DNA of 64,000 nucleotides from Dyadobacter beijingensis DSM 21582 (GCF_000382205.1 NZ_KB907789.1:682001-746000), one strand, 5' to 3'; positions 53,181 through 63,468 are shown, counted from the stretch's first letter. Notes: generated from the letters alone by a model not told the origin. Numbers and translations are program-made.

Positions 53181-54305
53181 ATGAAAAAGTACTTCGCGCT
53201 CCTGCTGACCGTCTTCTTTCTCGGCTGTTCAAGCGGAAGCGAAAAGCCCGGTCCGCAGCCGGTGGATGAAGGCCAGGACCGCTCGGTCATGCTCAAAAGT
53301 CTGGCAGAGCGGATCATCGTCCCCTCCTACGATCAGTTTAAAACGAAATTCGACGATATGAATGCCAAATCGAAGGCATTCACGGCCAAACCCGACGCAC
53401 AAACGCTCGCCGCATTCCGCGCCGCCTGGGCAGATGCCTACATAGCATGGCAGCATGTCGAGCTGTTCGATTTCGGGCCGGGCGAAAAGCACACCATCCG
53501 CAATTTCTTCAACATTTACCCCACCAATGTAGCAGGCATTACCGCCAACTACTCCGACCCGGCGTCGAACCTGGAAGTACCGGCCTCCTACGCCACACAA
53601 GGTTTTCCCGCATTGGATTACCTCATCAACGGCCTCGGTGCCGACGATACGGCCATTCTCGCCCAATACACCTCCGACCGGGACGCGGCCAGGAGGCTTG
53701 CGTACGTGACGCGCATCATCACACGAATGGAGTCGCTGCTCGGCAAGGTCACGGGGGAATGGAAGGGTGACTACATGAATACCTTCACCACGAAAACCGG
53801 CCTCGACATCGGCTCGTCCACCTCGCTGATGGTGAACGGCCTCGTACTGCATTACGAACGCTACATCCGTTCCGGCAAATTCGGCATACCGTCCGGCGCA
53901 ATGGCCAACGGCATTCCGTCACCCGACAAAGTGGAGGCATTCTACGCGAAAAACATTTCGAAAAACCTCGCACAATCCGCGCATAAGGCCTATGTCGATT
54001 TTTTCAATGGCAAACACGCGGTCACCGGCGAAGCGGGCACAGGCCTGAAAACCTACCTCGACGCCCTGGGTGCGAAAGATAGCAGCAACGGCAAATTGCT
54101 CAGCGAGAGCATCAATGCACAATTCACCGTCGCAACGGGCAAGCTCGACGCATTGAAATCCAACCTGTACGACGAGGTCAAAACCAACAACCAGGCGATG
54201 AAAGACACTTACAATGAAATGCAGAAGGCCGTGCGGATGCTGAAAGTGGATATGACCTCCGCCATGAGCATTACCATTACCTACACCGACAACGACGGCG
54301 ATTAG
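53181..54305 (+). CDS. Imelysin-family lipoprotein (M75-type)
   Basis: A 374-aa protein with lipobox TVFFLGC. The imelysin motif GxHxxE region is partly seen (WQHVELFDFGPGEKH), with GFPALDYLINGLG and helical repeats. Imelysins are iron-regulated periplasmic or surface proteins rather than proven peptidases. Starts at MKKYFALLL; the longer frame is not used because the signal begins there. Confidence 0.82.
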   Translation: MKKYFALLLTVFFLGCSSGSEKPGPQPVDEGQDRSVMLKSLAERIIVPSYDQFKTKFDDMNAKSKAFTAKPDAQTLAAFRAAWADAYIAWQHVELFDFGPGEKHTIRNFFNIYPTNVAGITANYSDPASNLEVPASYATQGFPALDYLINGLGADDTAILAQYTSDRDAARRLAYVTRIITRMESLLGKVTGEWKGDYMNTFTTKTGLDIGSSTSLMVNGLVLHYERYIRSGKFGIPSGAMANGIPSPDKVEAFYAKNISKNLAQSAHKAYVDFFNGKHAVTGEAGTGLKTYLDALGAKDSSNGKLLSESINAQFTVATGKLDALKSNLYDEVKTNNQAMKDTYNEMQKAVRMLKVDMTSAMSITITYTDNDGD

Positions 54306-54314
54306 TACCCAACC

Positions 54315-55664
54315 ATGCGGGCATATTTGCAAAAATACACCTCCGCGGCCCCTCTGGCCGTTTTCAGAGCCCTCTTCGGACTGATGCTGGCGATCAGCAC
54401 GGTACGTTTTGTGGCTTTGGGGTGGGTGCAGGAGCTGTACATCAGCCCGCGGTTTTTTTTCCCTTTCTATGGTTTCGAATTTGTAAAACCGCTCGGCGAA
54501 TGGACTTACCTCCTGTTCGCCATTTGCGGCATTTCGGCCCTCCTGGTGGCGATTGGCTGGCATTACCGGGTGGCGGCGGTGGTGCTTTTCATGAGTTTTA
54601 CCTACATCGAACTCATGGACAAAACCACTTATCTCAACCACTACTATTTCGTAAGCCTGCTCTGCTTCCTGCTTATGTTCCTGCCCGCGCACGCCGCATT
54701 TTCCGTGGACGCCCGCCGGAATGCCAGGCTTCGGGCCGGGCAAATCCCCGCCTGGTGCATTGATGCCCTGCGCGTGCTCGTTTGCATGCTGTACGCCTAT
54801 GCGGGCATCGCGAAGCTTAATAGCGACTGGCTGCTGGAAGCATTACCGCTCCGGATATGGCTGCCCGCCAAAAACGACGTGCCCATTTTGGGACCGCTGT
54901 TCAACCACGTCGAAACCGCCTACGCATTCAGCTGGATCGGCTGCATATACGATCTCAGTGTAGGATTTCTGCTCTGGAACCGCCGCACGCGACCATTTGC
55001 CTATGCTTCGGTAGTGGTGTTCCACTTGCTCACGTCGCTGCTCTTCCCTATCGGCATGTTTCCGTACGTAATGATCGTCACGGCGCTGATATTCTTTCCC
55101 GCTGCATTTCACCAGAAAATCATCGATCGCGTAAGTTCGGCACTGAAACTGCGCCGGGAGCACATTAGTCCGGGTGGCCGGTACTATTTTCCGGGGCTGG
55201 CATTACCAATGGTCCAGGGCATTTTTGTCTTGTTTTTTGTATTCCAAATCATCTTTCCGTTCCGGTACCTGCTCTATTCCGACGAGCTTTTCTGGACCGA
55301 AGAAGGTTACCGGTTCTCATGGCGGGTGATGCTGATGGAAAAAGCGGGTTACACGCAATTTACCGTTACGGACGCCACCGGAAAGCGACAGGTCGTCAAT
55401 AACAACGACTTCCTGACGCGCTTGCAGGAGAAAATGATGTCCACCCAGCCCGATATGATCCTGCAATATGCGCACATCCTGCGCGACCATTACGCCGCGC
55501 ACGGCTTCACGGCCCCGCAAGTTTACGTGGACTCCTATGTGGCCCTCAACGGCCGCACGGGCAAGCCGCTCGTCGCCCCAGACCTGGACCTCGCGAAAGA
55601 AAGCGAGTCGTTCCGGCACAAATCCTGGATTACCCCATTTAAAGATGAAATTAAAGGTTTATAA
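54315..55664 (+). CDS. HTTM-domain membrane protein
   Basis: The 449-aa protein has several membrane helices (FRALFGLMLAISTVRFVALG; TTYLNHYYFVSLLCFLLMFL) in the HTTM/vitamin K-carboxylase-like layout. It carries RxxxxxxY and HxxxxxLF segments (VVFHLLTSLLFPIGMFPY) and a soluble C-terminal domain. It is found with imelysin and TonB receptor genes in Bacteroidota. Its reaction here is unknown. The next gene starts 20 bp before its stop. Confidence 0.85.
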   Translation: MRAYLQKYTSAAPLAVFRALFGLMLAISTVRFVALGWVQELYISPRFFFPFYGFEFVKPLGEWTYLLFAICGISALLVAIGWHYRVAAVVLFMSFTYIELMDKTTYLNHYYFVSLLCFLLMFLPAHAAFSVDARRNARLRAGQIPAWCIDALRVLVCMLYAYAGIAKLNSDWLLEALPLRIWLPAKNDVPILGPLFNHVETAYAFSWIGCIYDLSVGFLLWNRRTRPFAYASVVVFHLLTSLLFPIGMFPYVMIVTALIFFPAAFHQKIIDRVSSALKLRREHISPGGRYYFPGLALPMVQGIFVLFFVFQIIFPFRYLLYSDELFWTEEGYRFSWRVMLMEKAGYTQFTVTDATGKRQVVNNNDFLTRLQEKMMSTQPDMILQYAHILRDHYAAHGFTAPQVYVDSYVALNGRTGKPLVAPDLDLAKESESFRHKSWITPFKDEIKGL

Positions 55665-58065
55665 ATATTTGCCCCTCCTGCTGCTCGTCAGCACCATTTC
55701 ACTCGCTCAAACGCGACTGACGGGCCGTATTCTGTCTAAAACGGACAGCACGGCGATCGCGGCCTGCACGATATTCCTGAGCGAAAACCTGACGACCGTC
55801 ACCGACGAGGAAGGCCGTTTCACATTCGTCTCTATTCCCGATGGCGCTTATACGCTGCAAACGACCGTTTCGGATTACCATATCCAGAAAAAGCATTTCA
55901 ATGCCAAAGGCAAAGCCCTGCATTTTGAATTCTACCTGTCTTCCTCCGACCAGAACCTGAACGAATTGACAGTCAAGGAGAAAGCGGCCGATTTCGGGTT
56001 CTCGCGGCTGCGCGGCGTGGAGAGTATGGGTATTTATGAGGGTAAAAAATCGGAAGTGATCACGCCCGACCAGCTGGTTGCGAACCTCTCGACGAACAAT
56101 GCGCGGCAGGTGTATTCGCGCGTGGCGGGACTGAATATCTGGGAAAATGAAGGCGGCGGCTTGCAGCTTAACATCGGCGGCCGCGGCCTCGACCCGAACC
56201 GGAGCGCCAACTTCAACGTCCGTCAGAACGGCCACGACATCAGCGCCGATGCACTGGGCTACCCCGAAAGCTACTATACCCCTCCAATCGAAGCCGTTGG
56301 CAAGATCCAGATTGTGCGTGGTGCAGCTTCGCTGCAATATGGCACGCAGTTTGGCGGATTGATCAATTTTGTCATGAAAAAACCGGTGCAGGACCGCAAA
56401 ATCGAAGTGGTAGCGCGGCAAAGCGTGGGTTCGTTCGGGTTTTATAATGCGTTCACGAGCGCAAGCGGCACGGTGGGGAAATTGAGCTATTACACTTTTT
56501 TCCAATACAAACGGGCTGACGGCTGGCGCGCGAACTCGCTTTTCAACAATTACACCTTCTACACCGACCTCGACTACAAAATATCCGAAAAAACGACGAT
56601 CGGCCTCGACGTAACGCACATGCATTACCTGGCCAAGCAGCCGGGCGGTCTTTCAGACGCCATGTTCGCCGACAATCCCCGCCAGACCAACCGCGAACGC
56701 AACTGGTTCCAGGTCAACTGGAATATGGCAGCATTGCATTTCGACCACCGTTTCAATGCCGGCAACGAGTTTAACCTGCGCATTTTCGGACTGGCGGCGA
56801 ACCGCTATTCGCTCGGTTTCCGTCCCAACCGCGTGGCGACGATCGACGACAACAGCGAGCGCGACCTCATTAAGGGCGATTTTACGAATTGGGGCGCAGA
56901 AGCGCGCTACCTGAAACGGTATAGCGTTGCCAAGAAAATGTCGGTACTGCTCCTGGGCGGCCGGTATTATTATGGGTATAACCACAATCTGCAGGGCCTC
57001 GGCTCGAAGGGCAAGGACGCCGATTTCAATTTCGTCGAGCCCGACCGCTTTATTACCTACGATTACCGCTTCCCGAACCGCAACATTTCACTTTTTGCCG
57101 AAAACATCTTTTACCTGAACGAGAAACTGTCGGTCACGCCAGGCCTCCGTTTTGAGTACATTAAAACGACTGCCGACGGCTATTACGGCAACATCGCGCG
57201 CGACCTGGCCGGCAATGTGATCAACATTTCGCGAACGGACGAGTACCGCACCAATGGCCGCCACTTCCTGCTGGCGGGCATCGGCATCGGCTACAAGCCG
57301 GTTGACAAGATGGAATTGTATGGAAATATCTCGCAAAACTACCGCTCGATCACGTTCAGCGACATGCGGATCGCTAACCCGTCGTCGGTCATCGACCCGA
57401 ACCTGAAAGACGAGAAAGGCTATTCGATCGATCTCGGTGTCCGCAGCCACCAGACGACGCTGTACAATTACGATGTCAGTTTGTTTTACCTCAATTACGA
57501 CAACCGCATCGGCGAGGTGCAGTTCTATGACGAAAGCAACCGCGTGCTCCGCCTCCGCAGCAATGTCGGCCAGGCGATCATCATGGGCATTGAATCCTAC
57601 GCCGAGGCCGATTTCCTCCGCCTGGCGCGCCCGGACAATGCGGATTGGAGCGGCGTTTTGTTCGCGAATGTCGCATTCATCAAATCGGAATACAGGCGGA
57701 GCGAAATACCCGGTGTACAGGGCAACCAGGTGGAGTTTGTACCGAAGGTGAACCTTAAAACCGGCTTACGGCTCGGCTATAAGAAATTGAAAGGCTCATT
57801 CCAGTTCACCCATTTGACGGACCAGTACTCCGAGGCAACCAATGCGGTGGACGGCGGCGTGTCGTCGGTTGTAGGACTTATCCCGGCCTACAAAATCATG
57901 GATGCAAGTCTTTCCTACGAATGGAAGAGGTTTCGCGTCGAGAGCAGTGTCAACAACCTGACCAACGAGATGTATTTCACACGCCGCGCCACAGGCTACC
58001 CAGGCCCTGGCATATTGCCGTCCGACGGGCGGGGCTTTTACCTGACATTACAATTCAAAATATAG
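55645..58065 (+). CDS. TonB-dependent outer-membrane receptor, iron type (FecA-like)
   Basis: An 806-aa precursor starting MKLKVYKYLPLLLLVS. Carboxypeptidase-like domain (LTGRILSKTDSTAIAACTIF), plug (YSRVAGLNIWENEGGGLQLN; RGAASLQYGTQFGGLINFVM) and 22-strand barrel ending in GRGFYLTLQFKI (aromatic end). The operon context with imelysin suggests import of an iron source such as ferric citrate or a siderophore. Overlaps the HTTM gene. Confidence 0.92.
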   Translation: MKLKVYKYLPLLLLVSTISLAQTRLTGRILSKTDSTAIAACTIFLSENLTTVTDEEGRFTFVSIPDGAYTLQTTVSDYHIQKKHFNAKGKALHFEFYLSSSDQNLNELTVKEKAADFGFSRLRGVESMGIYEGKKSEVITPDQLVANLSTNNARQVYSRVAGLNIWENEGGGLQLNIGGRGLDPNRSANFNVRQNGHDISADALGYPESYYTPPIEAVGKIQIVRGAASLQYGTQFGGLINFVMKKPVQDRKIEVVARQSVGSFGFYNAFTSASGTVGKLSYYTFFQYKRADGWRANSLFNNYTFYTDLDYKISEKTTIGLDVTHMHYLAKQPGGLSDAMFADNPRQTNRERNWFQVNWNMAALHFDHRFNAGNEFNLRIFGLAANRYSLGFRPNRVATIDDNSERDLIKGDFTNWGAEARYLKRYSVAKKMSVLLLGGRYYYGYNHNLQGLGSKGKDADFNFVEPDRFITYDYRFPNRNISLFAENIFYLNEKLSVTPGLRFEYIKTTADGYYGNIARDLAGNVINISRTDEYRTNGRHFLLAGIGIGYKPVDKMELYGNISQNYRSITFSDMRIANPSSVIDPNLKDEKGYSIDLGVRSHQTTLYNYDVSLFYLNYDNRIGEVQFYDESNRVLRLRSNVGQAIIMGIESYAEADFLRLARPDNADWSGVLFANVAFIKSEYRRSEIPGVQGNQVEFVPKVNLKTGLRLGYKKLKGSFQFTHLTDQYSEATNAVDGGVSSVVGLIPAYKIMDASLSYEWKRFRVESSVNNLTNEMYFTRRATGYPGPGILPSDGRGFYLTLQFKI

Positions 58066-58092
58066 GGCTAATAGCATGACCCGACGGCTTGC

Positions 58093-58788
58093 CTACCGCC
58101 GGTATTTTCCCAAAATAACCCCGAAATGAACGCCCAGGACAATGCTGGGCATTATATCGCTCTTACCGGGCCTGGCATTCTCCCATAAGTCGTCGATGCC
58201 GCGGATCTCCGAATCGGGCACGCCGGGGGTGTGCGAGGTGGTGAATACGTACCGGAAGCCCAGGCCGGTGAAGAGGTCGATCGTGATCCGGCTTGGCGTA
58301 ACGAACTGCCAGCCAAAACGGGCATGCAGCGCGCCGACGTTCCTGTCCACCCGTACATCCTGGTTCTGGAAAAAACTGCACGGGCCAAACCCGCCGGTGC
58401 AATCCCGCCCTATCCACTGGTTTTCGCGGTATACGACTTTTTTAAACAAAAACTCCGGCCCGATGTAAGCGCGCATCCGCCGTTTTTCCACGAAATAGAA
58501 TTGCAGATGCGTGCGGCTTTTGAAAGTTTGTTTGTCAGGCATCCAGTCGCGGTCCTGGTAGCCGAAATTGAACGACGAATGCCCGAAACCGAGGTCCTGC
58601 TGGATGGACACATCGCCCTTCCCCAACGGCACTTCCACACCGAATTGAACGGTATTGTCATAGTCGAACATCGCCATTGGCGAAAATTTGACAATCACAT
58701 GCCGTTTGGCCGATTCCACATCGAACTGCGCGAAAACCTTCGGAAATGGGCATAACAATATCAAAAGCGTAATGCATGTCCGCCTCAT
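58093..58788 (-). CDS. Outer-membrane beta-barrel protein (DUF3575-like)
   Basis: A 231-aa precursor with signal (KVFAQF) and alternating beta strands (HVIVKFSPMAMFDYDNTVQF; MRAYIGPEFLFKKVVY; SRITIDLFTGLGFRYVF). Its ATG overlaps the TGA of the LVIVD gene upstream (ATGA). Role unknown; third gene of the operon. Confidence 0.65.
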   Translation of the reverse strand: MRRTCITLLILLCPFPKVFAQFDVESAKRHVIVKFSPMAMFDYDNTVQFGVEVPLGKGDVSIQQDLGFGHSSFNFGYQDRDWMPDKQTFKSRTHLQFYFVEKRRMRAYIGPEFLFKKVVYRENQWIGRDCTGGFGPCSFFQNQDVRVDRNVGALHARFGWQFVTPSRITIDLFTGLGFRYVFTTSHTPGVPDSEIRGIDDLWENARPGKSDIMPSIVLGVHFGVILGKYRR

Positions 58789-59552
58789 AGCACGGGGATC
58801 TGGCTTAGATACCGAATGCTGTCCGAATCGTCGAAGCTGTATTGGAACAGTCCTTTTTTTCCGGTGATGATCAGGTGTTTGCCGCGCACGATGACGTCGT
58901 ATGAAGGCAGATCCTGGTAGTACCGCTGGTGCACAGGTTTCGCGGGGTCGGTAATGTCCATCACGCGGAACCCCTTATCGCCTTCGCATACGAACAGCTT
59001 TTTACCCGAAACACCGAGCCCGAACGGCGAATCGACCGTCTGGCTGTTCACGAGCGCGGGGCGTGTGGGATCGCTGATATCGACCACGTCCAGCGAGCTG
59101 AACGAGCCGCCCGGCCGGCAATTAACTCCTGCACGGAGCGTCACATACGCATATTTGTCCTGCACCACCACCGGGTCGCACGACATCACGTGGGTGAATT
59201 TGCTCATCAAAATCGGGTTCGCAGGCGTGGCATTGTTATAAATGTACATGCCGTCCATGGCGCCGATAAACAGGTTTTGTTTGTAGGGGAAAATCGTTTC
59301 GATCCCCACACCCATATTCCGGCTGATGGTTTTGGCCGGGTTACCGCCGTCCTTGATATCGTATACTTCCAGCGATTGTTTCGAAACAATGTAAAGTGTG
59401 TTGCCCGTAATGGCGAAGCGTGCCATAGAGCCACCGGTGCCGGTTTGCGGGTTTACGCCGGAGTCGCCCATGTTATCGCTGCAGGCATTCAGGATGAGCA
59501 TCAGGCCGGCGGCGGCCAGCACGAGGAACAGCAGAGGTATTATTTTTTTCAT
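58785..59552 (-). CDS. LVIVD-repeat propeller lipoprotein
   Basis: A 255-aa product with lipobox LMLILNAC and repeats of the LVIVD type: TLYIVSKQSLEVYDIKDGGN, LDVVDISDPTRPALVNSQ and FRVMDITDPAKPVHQRYYQ. This is a beta-propeller of the cell surface. It follows a second LVIVD gene by 39 bp and is coupled to the barrel-protein gene. Confidence 0.8.
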   Translation of the reverse strand: MKKIIPLLFLVLAAAGLMLILNACSDNMGDSGVNPQTGTGGSMARFAITGNTLYIVSKQSLEVYDIKDGGNPAKTISRNMGVGIETIFPYKQNLFIGAMDGMYIYNNATPANPILMSKFTHVMSCDPVVVQDKYAYVTLRAGVNCRPGGSFSSLDVVDISDPTRPALVNSQTVDSPFGLGVSGKKLFVCEGDKGFRVMDITDPAKPVHQRYYQDLPSYDVIVRGKHLIITGKKGLFQYSFDDSDSIRYLSQIPVL

Positions 59553-59591
59553 AGCCGGTATTTTTTCAAATCATGTGTATTTCAAAATCCG

Positions 59592-60131
59592 TCAGCGGTA
59601 GCATTTGGGCTGCTTGTCCATCGAAACCTTCTCCCAATCCACTACGACGCCTTTTTTGGGATCTGCGCACTCGAAATAAATGCCCGTCATCGGCGGGTAG
59701 TTCTGCACTGGCAGCGCATTGGCGATCGTCTTGGTAAGCCTGGGCGCTTTGGGATCGGATATGTCGATCACGAGCAGGTTGGAGAGGTTGTCGGCGTACA
59801 GCCAGTTGTCTTTCACGGCGATATCGTAATTCCCCGTAATCGAGATAAATGAAAGGTTTTCCGGTTTTGTCGAATCGGCATTGTCGATTACGTGGATGCC
59901 CTTTCCCAGCTCATTGATAAACAGATAGCGCCCGAATGTGTAGATCTTGCCCGGTTCTTTGAGCGCCTGGGCGGCGGAAACTTCCACTTTGGCAACGTCT
60001 TCGGCATTTTTGTACACCGGCCGGTACCCCGTTCCGTCGAATTTCACGTTACCGACAAACGGCTCGGATTCCCGGTTGTAGCACGACGACATCAGCAGCG
60101 CGATGCCCGCGGCAAGTAAAGTACTTCTCAT
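59592..60131 (-). CDS. Short LVIVD-repeat lipoprotein
   Basis: A 179-aa product with lipobox LLMSSC. It has KGIHVIDNADSTKPENLSFI and NLLVIDISDPKAPRLTKTI, fewer blades than its neighbour. First gene of the LVIVD - LVIVD - barrel operon. Confidence 0.75.
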   Translation of the reverse strand: MRSTLLAAGIALLMSSCYNRESEPFVGNVKFDGTGYRPVYKNAEDVAKVEVSAAQALKEPGKIYTFGRYLFINELGKGIHVIDNADSTKPENLSFISITGNYDIAVKDNWLYADNLSNLLVIDISDPKAPRLTKTIANALPVQNYPPMTGIYFECADPKKGVVVDWEKVSMDKQPKCYR

Positions 60132-60281
60132 GGCTTGAAGGTTGAAGTTTCACTTTCAGACACATTGTTGCATTTAAACGTTGCAGTATGTATCCGCTTT
60201 TCGCTAAATAATTAAGCGATTGAGAATCGCCTGATTTATTGTACATTACCACCATCCTATTCACCATTTACTGTCCTTCTC

Positions 60282-61259
60282 TTGATGAAAAAGTTACTCA
60301 GAATCGCGGGTATCCTGCTATTGGTACTCGTGCTGGCCGTCGCTGCGGCGGCCACCTATGTCAAAACCGCCTTGCCCGACACGGGCGATGCGCCGGTGAT
60401 CACGGTCGAAAGGACGCCCGAGCGCGTCGCCCGTGGTGAATACCTCGCCAACCACGTAACCGTCTGTATGGATTGCCACAGCACGCGCGACTGGTCGCTG
60501 TTCTCGGCACCGCTCGTTTCGGGCAACTTCGGGGGCGGCGGCGAGCTGTTTAGCCGCGATATGGGCTTCCCCGGCGTATTCTATGCAAGAAATATTACCC
60601 CGTACGGCATCGGCAGCTGGACCGACGGCGAGGTGTTCAGGGCCATCACCACGGGCCAGAGCCGCGACGGCCACGCATTGTTCCCTATTATGCCGTACCT
60701 GAATTACGGCCAGCTGGATGAGGAAGATATTTACAGCGTCATCGCCTACATTCGCACGCTTGCACCTGTGAAGCACGATATTCAGCCCGCCGAAGCCGAT
60801 TTCCCCGTCAACTTCATCATCAACACGATGCCGACGAAAGCCAACCTTACCAAACGCCCGGCCGAAACCGACCAGGTGGCGTACGGTCGGTATATGGCCA
60901 ACGCCTCTGGCTGCGTGGAATGCCATAGCAAGCGCGACAAAGGCCAGCGGGTGCCCGGCACGGATTATGGCGGCGGGATGGAGTTTCAGATGCCGAACGG
61001 CATTACTACCTCGGCCAACATTACACCGCATAAAACCAACGGGATCGGCAGCTGGACGGCCGACGCGTTCGTGAAGCGGTTCAAGGCCTATGCGGATTCT
61101 ACTTACAAACCAGCCAAAGTCGGACCGAAAGATATGAACACGGCCATGCCGTGGATGATGTATGCCGGTATGAAGGAAACCGATTTGCGCGCCATTTACG
61201 CATACCTGCAAACCGTGAACCCGCTGGATAACAAGGTCGTGAAGTTCCGGCCTAACTAA
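60282..61259 (+). CDS. Diheme cytochrome c
   Basis: A 325-aa protein with an N-terminal membrane anchor and two CxxCH haem sites, CMDCH near residue 63 and CVECH near residue 212, each followed by an ISG-like region (GQSRDGHALFPIMPY; MNTAMPWMMYAGM). It is probably anchored in the inner membrane, facing the periplasm. Start at either of two adjacent Met. Its 3' end overlaps the convergent pseudouridine synthase gene by 8 bp. Confidence 0.9.
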   Translation: MMKKLLRIAGILLLVLVLAVAAAATYVKTALPDTGDAPVITVERTPERVARGEYLANHVTVCMDCHSTRDWSLFSAPLVSGNFGGGGELFSRDMGFPGVFYARNITPYGIGSWTDGEVFRAITTGQSRDGHALFPIMPYLNYGQLDEEDIYSVIAYIRTLAPVKHDIQPAEADFPVNFIINTMPTKANLTKRPAETDQVAYGRYMANASGCVECHSKRDKGQRVPGTDYGGGMEFQMPNGITTSANITPHKTNGIGSWTADAFVKRFKAYADSTYKPAKVGPKDMNTAMPWMMYAGMKETDLRAIYAYLQTVNPLDNKVVKFRPN

Positions 61260-61956
61260 TATCGAGCGTCAATACATCGAGCATTCGCCGGAACTCCGGC
61301 TGGTAGGGAGCCTGTATTTGTACAGGCTCTTTTTTGATGGGATGGATAAATTCCAGCGACAATGCGTGGAGCATCATCTGCATCATATTCAAATGCTCCT
61401 TGAAATAGCGGTTCTGCTTGTTGCAGCCGTGTGGCCGATCGCCGATAATGGGGTGGAGAATGTGCGCCATATGCTTGCGCAGCTGGTGCATCCGGCCGGT
61501 TTCGGGATTGAGCTGCACGAGCGAATAGCGGGAAGTTGGATGCTTGCCGACCTGGAAAGGCACTTCCGTGCGGAGTAATGTTTCAAAAAAAGTCACGGCA
61601 TCCTGCGTCACGCCATCGTCGCGCTTCAAAGGGTAGTCGATTTTGCCGCTATCGGGTGCGTAGCCTCTCACAATGGCCTGATAAGTCTTAGTGACCTGTC
61701 CTTCCATGAACTGCTGCTGCATTGCGCTGTTGGTATTTTCGTCCAGTGCAAACAGCAGCACGCCGGAAGTTTTGCGGTCGAGACGGTGGACCGGGTATAC
61801 GCGCTGCCCGAGCTGATCGCGCAGGAGCTGTACGGCAAATACATCGGCGTCGCTCGCAATGGGCGACCGGTGGACGAGCAGGCCATTAGGCTTGTTAATG
61901 GCCACGAGCCATTCGTCCTGGTAAAGGATTTCCAGCAATAAAGGATCGTCGTTCAC
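61252..61956 (-). CDS. truC: RluA-family pseudouridine synthase, TruC-like
   Basis: A 234-aa enzyme with the catalytic motif YPVHRLDRKTSGVLLFA, and NPETGRMHQLRKHMAHI. The short form without an S4 domain is like TruC, which modifies U65 of tRNA. Directly downstream of a methyltransferase gene (adjacent stop and start). Confidence 0.85.
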   Translation of the reverse strand: MNDDPLLLEILYQDEWLVAINKPNGLLVHRSPIASDADVFAVQLLRDQLGQRVYPVHRLDRKTSGVLLFALDENTNSAMQQQFMEGQVTKTYQAIVRGYAPDSGKIDYPLKRDDGVTQDAVTFFETLLRTEVPFQVGKHPTSRYSLVQLNPETGRMHQLRKHMAHILHPIIGDRPHGCNKQNRYFKEHLNMMQMMLHALSLEFIHPIKKEPVQIQAPYQPEFRRMLDVLTLDIS

Positions 61957-62688
61957 TCAAAAAATGGACAGTTCTTTCCCGGTTTTCGAAGTCAGCACGG
62001 CGTATGAGTTAGGTTTAATACCCAGGAAATAGGGAAAAAGCCGCAGCAATGCGTGCTTGAACTTCGTGACGTAATAGCCCTTCGCATTGTTCCTGAACTG
62101 CATTTTCAGCACCGCATCGTCGTAGAGGTGACAAATGTCTTTTTCGACCTCGAAATTCTCCGATTTTAACAAAAACCTGAACAGCGAGGGCGTGTAAATG
62201 TTAATGTGCCCGTAGGACAGGAAATGCTTCAACTTGCGGTCGACATAGAACGAAAAGTCGATCGGCACCTCGAAAATCTGGTATTTGGAAACGCGTTTGA
62301 TCTCGCGCAGGAGCATGCGTTCGTGCTCCACGTGTTCGAGTACGTGCGAGCAGATCACAAGATCGAAATGGTTGTCGGGATACGGTATTTTGTAGCCGTC
62401 AAACAGCAGGATATCGTGCAGGTTGGGGATATTTTTGGACTTGATGCGCTCAATACCGCTTTCGGAAATTTCCACACAGTTGAGGTCGTTGCAGAAATCC
62501 CATTGGGCCAGCCAGTTCAGAATGCTTCCTTCGCCTGCCCCTACTTCGAGCACGTTTTTGAAACTGATATGCTTTGAAAGCGCGACGATATTCTTCGCCT
62601 TGAACTTCGCGCCCGTATTGCGCCATTCCACCATATTCTCGTCATACTGGGCGGAATACGACTCTTTTACATTATCCGAGATCTGCAT
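61957..62688 (-). CDS. SAM-dependent methyltransferase (class I)
   Basis: A 243-aa enzyme with motif I LEVGAGEGSILNWL, DLVICSHVLEHVEHE (motif II region with the HVLEH signature of the Methyltransf_11 group), and a Tyr-rich end. Its stop touches the start of the truC-like gene, so they are co-transcribed. Substrate unknown. Confidence 0.8.
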   Translation of the reverse strand: MQISDNVKESYSAQYDENMVEWRNTGAKFKAKNIVALSKHISFKNVLEVGAGEGSILNWLAQWDFCNDLNCVEISESGIERIKSKNIPNLHDILLFDGYKIPYPDNHFDLVICSHVLEHVEHERMLLREIKRVSKYQIFEVPIDFSFYVDRKLKHFLSYGHINIYTPSLFRFLLKSENFEVEKDICHLYDDAVLKMQFRNNAKGYYVTKFKHALLRLFPYFLGIKPNSYAVLTSKTGKELSIF

Positions 62689-62745
62689 GTTGTGATAGTA
62701 TGAATCGATCGTGAAGGCAAAAGAAGCTATTTTTTGACCATTCTC

Positions 62746-63468
62746 CTATTGGCTCTTCCTCGAATGGCGGATCCTGAAACGGATCACCCCCCACAATACC
62801 AGATATAATATACCGAGCAACATCCCGATTTCCATCGCGAAAACCCAGGCCGTCCGGTCTAGCAGACTCTCGATCAGGTTGTTGATGATCAGGCCCGGCT
62901 CGTGGATAATGTCCCAGCTGTTCATCCGCCGTACCCGCCCGAGGTACACCCCGAAGCCCGCCATCGGCAGGCTCACCAGCAACAGCAGGTTGGCCGGCTT
63001 GCGCTCGAATACCCGGCGCCACGAGCGGTGGATCCAGTAAAGCGACACCAGCCCGTTGAAGAGGCTTACTTCCGCATACGAGAAGAGCATGATGGTGTCG
63101 TGCCAGGTCAGGTCGCGCTGGTAATCCACGGTCAGGTGCGCGAGGTCGGTGATCATGTACGGCGCATTCGGGAAGAATGCCAGCCAGGCAATGCTAAGCA
63201 TGCCCAGAACCACCGGAATATGCCCGAAACGCTTGGTAAGGTTATCCGCGAGGAAAGCGATAATGAGCGGTATCCAGCTCAGGAAGAGGTTCCAGTCGAG
63301 AGAAAAGTCGACCGGCGAGTTGAAGAGGATGCGGACAAGGTGGAAAAATACTGCGAGTAGGCTCAGAAGCAGAAGCAGCAACAGCGAAAACAAGCCTTCC
63401 ATCGTGATAATGGGAGGATCGGATACGCTGAATTTATAATTCCTTATCCAATCTATCAAACGGTCCAA
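62746..63468 (-). CDS. DUF1361 membrane protein
   Basis: A 240-aa protein with about seven helices and the family motif WLAFFPNAPYMITDLAHL near residue 95. Function unknown. It precedes the methyltransferase gene by 57 bp. Confidence 0.85.
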   Translation of the reverse strand: MDRLIDWIRNYKFSVSDPPIITMEGLFSLLLLLLLSLLAVFFHLVRILFNSPVDFSLDWNLFLSWIPLIIAFLADNLTKRFGHIPVVLGMLSIAWLAFFPNAPYMITDLAHLTVDYQRDLTWHDTIMLFSYAEVSLFNGLVSLYWIHRSWRRVFERKPANLLLLVSLPMAGFGVYLGRVRRMNSWDIIHEPGLIINNLIESLLDRTAWVFAMEIGMLLGILYLVLWGVIRFRIRHSRKSQ

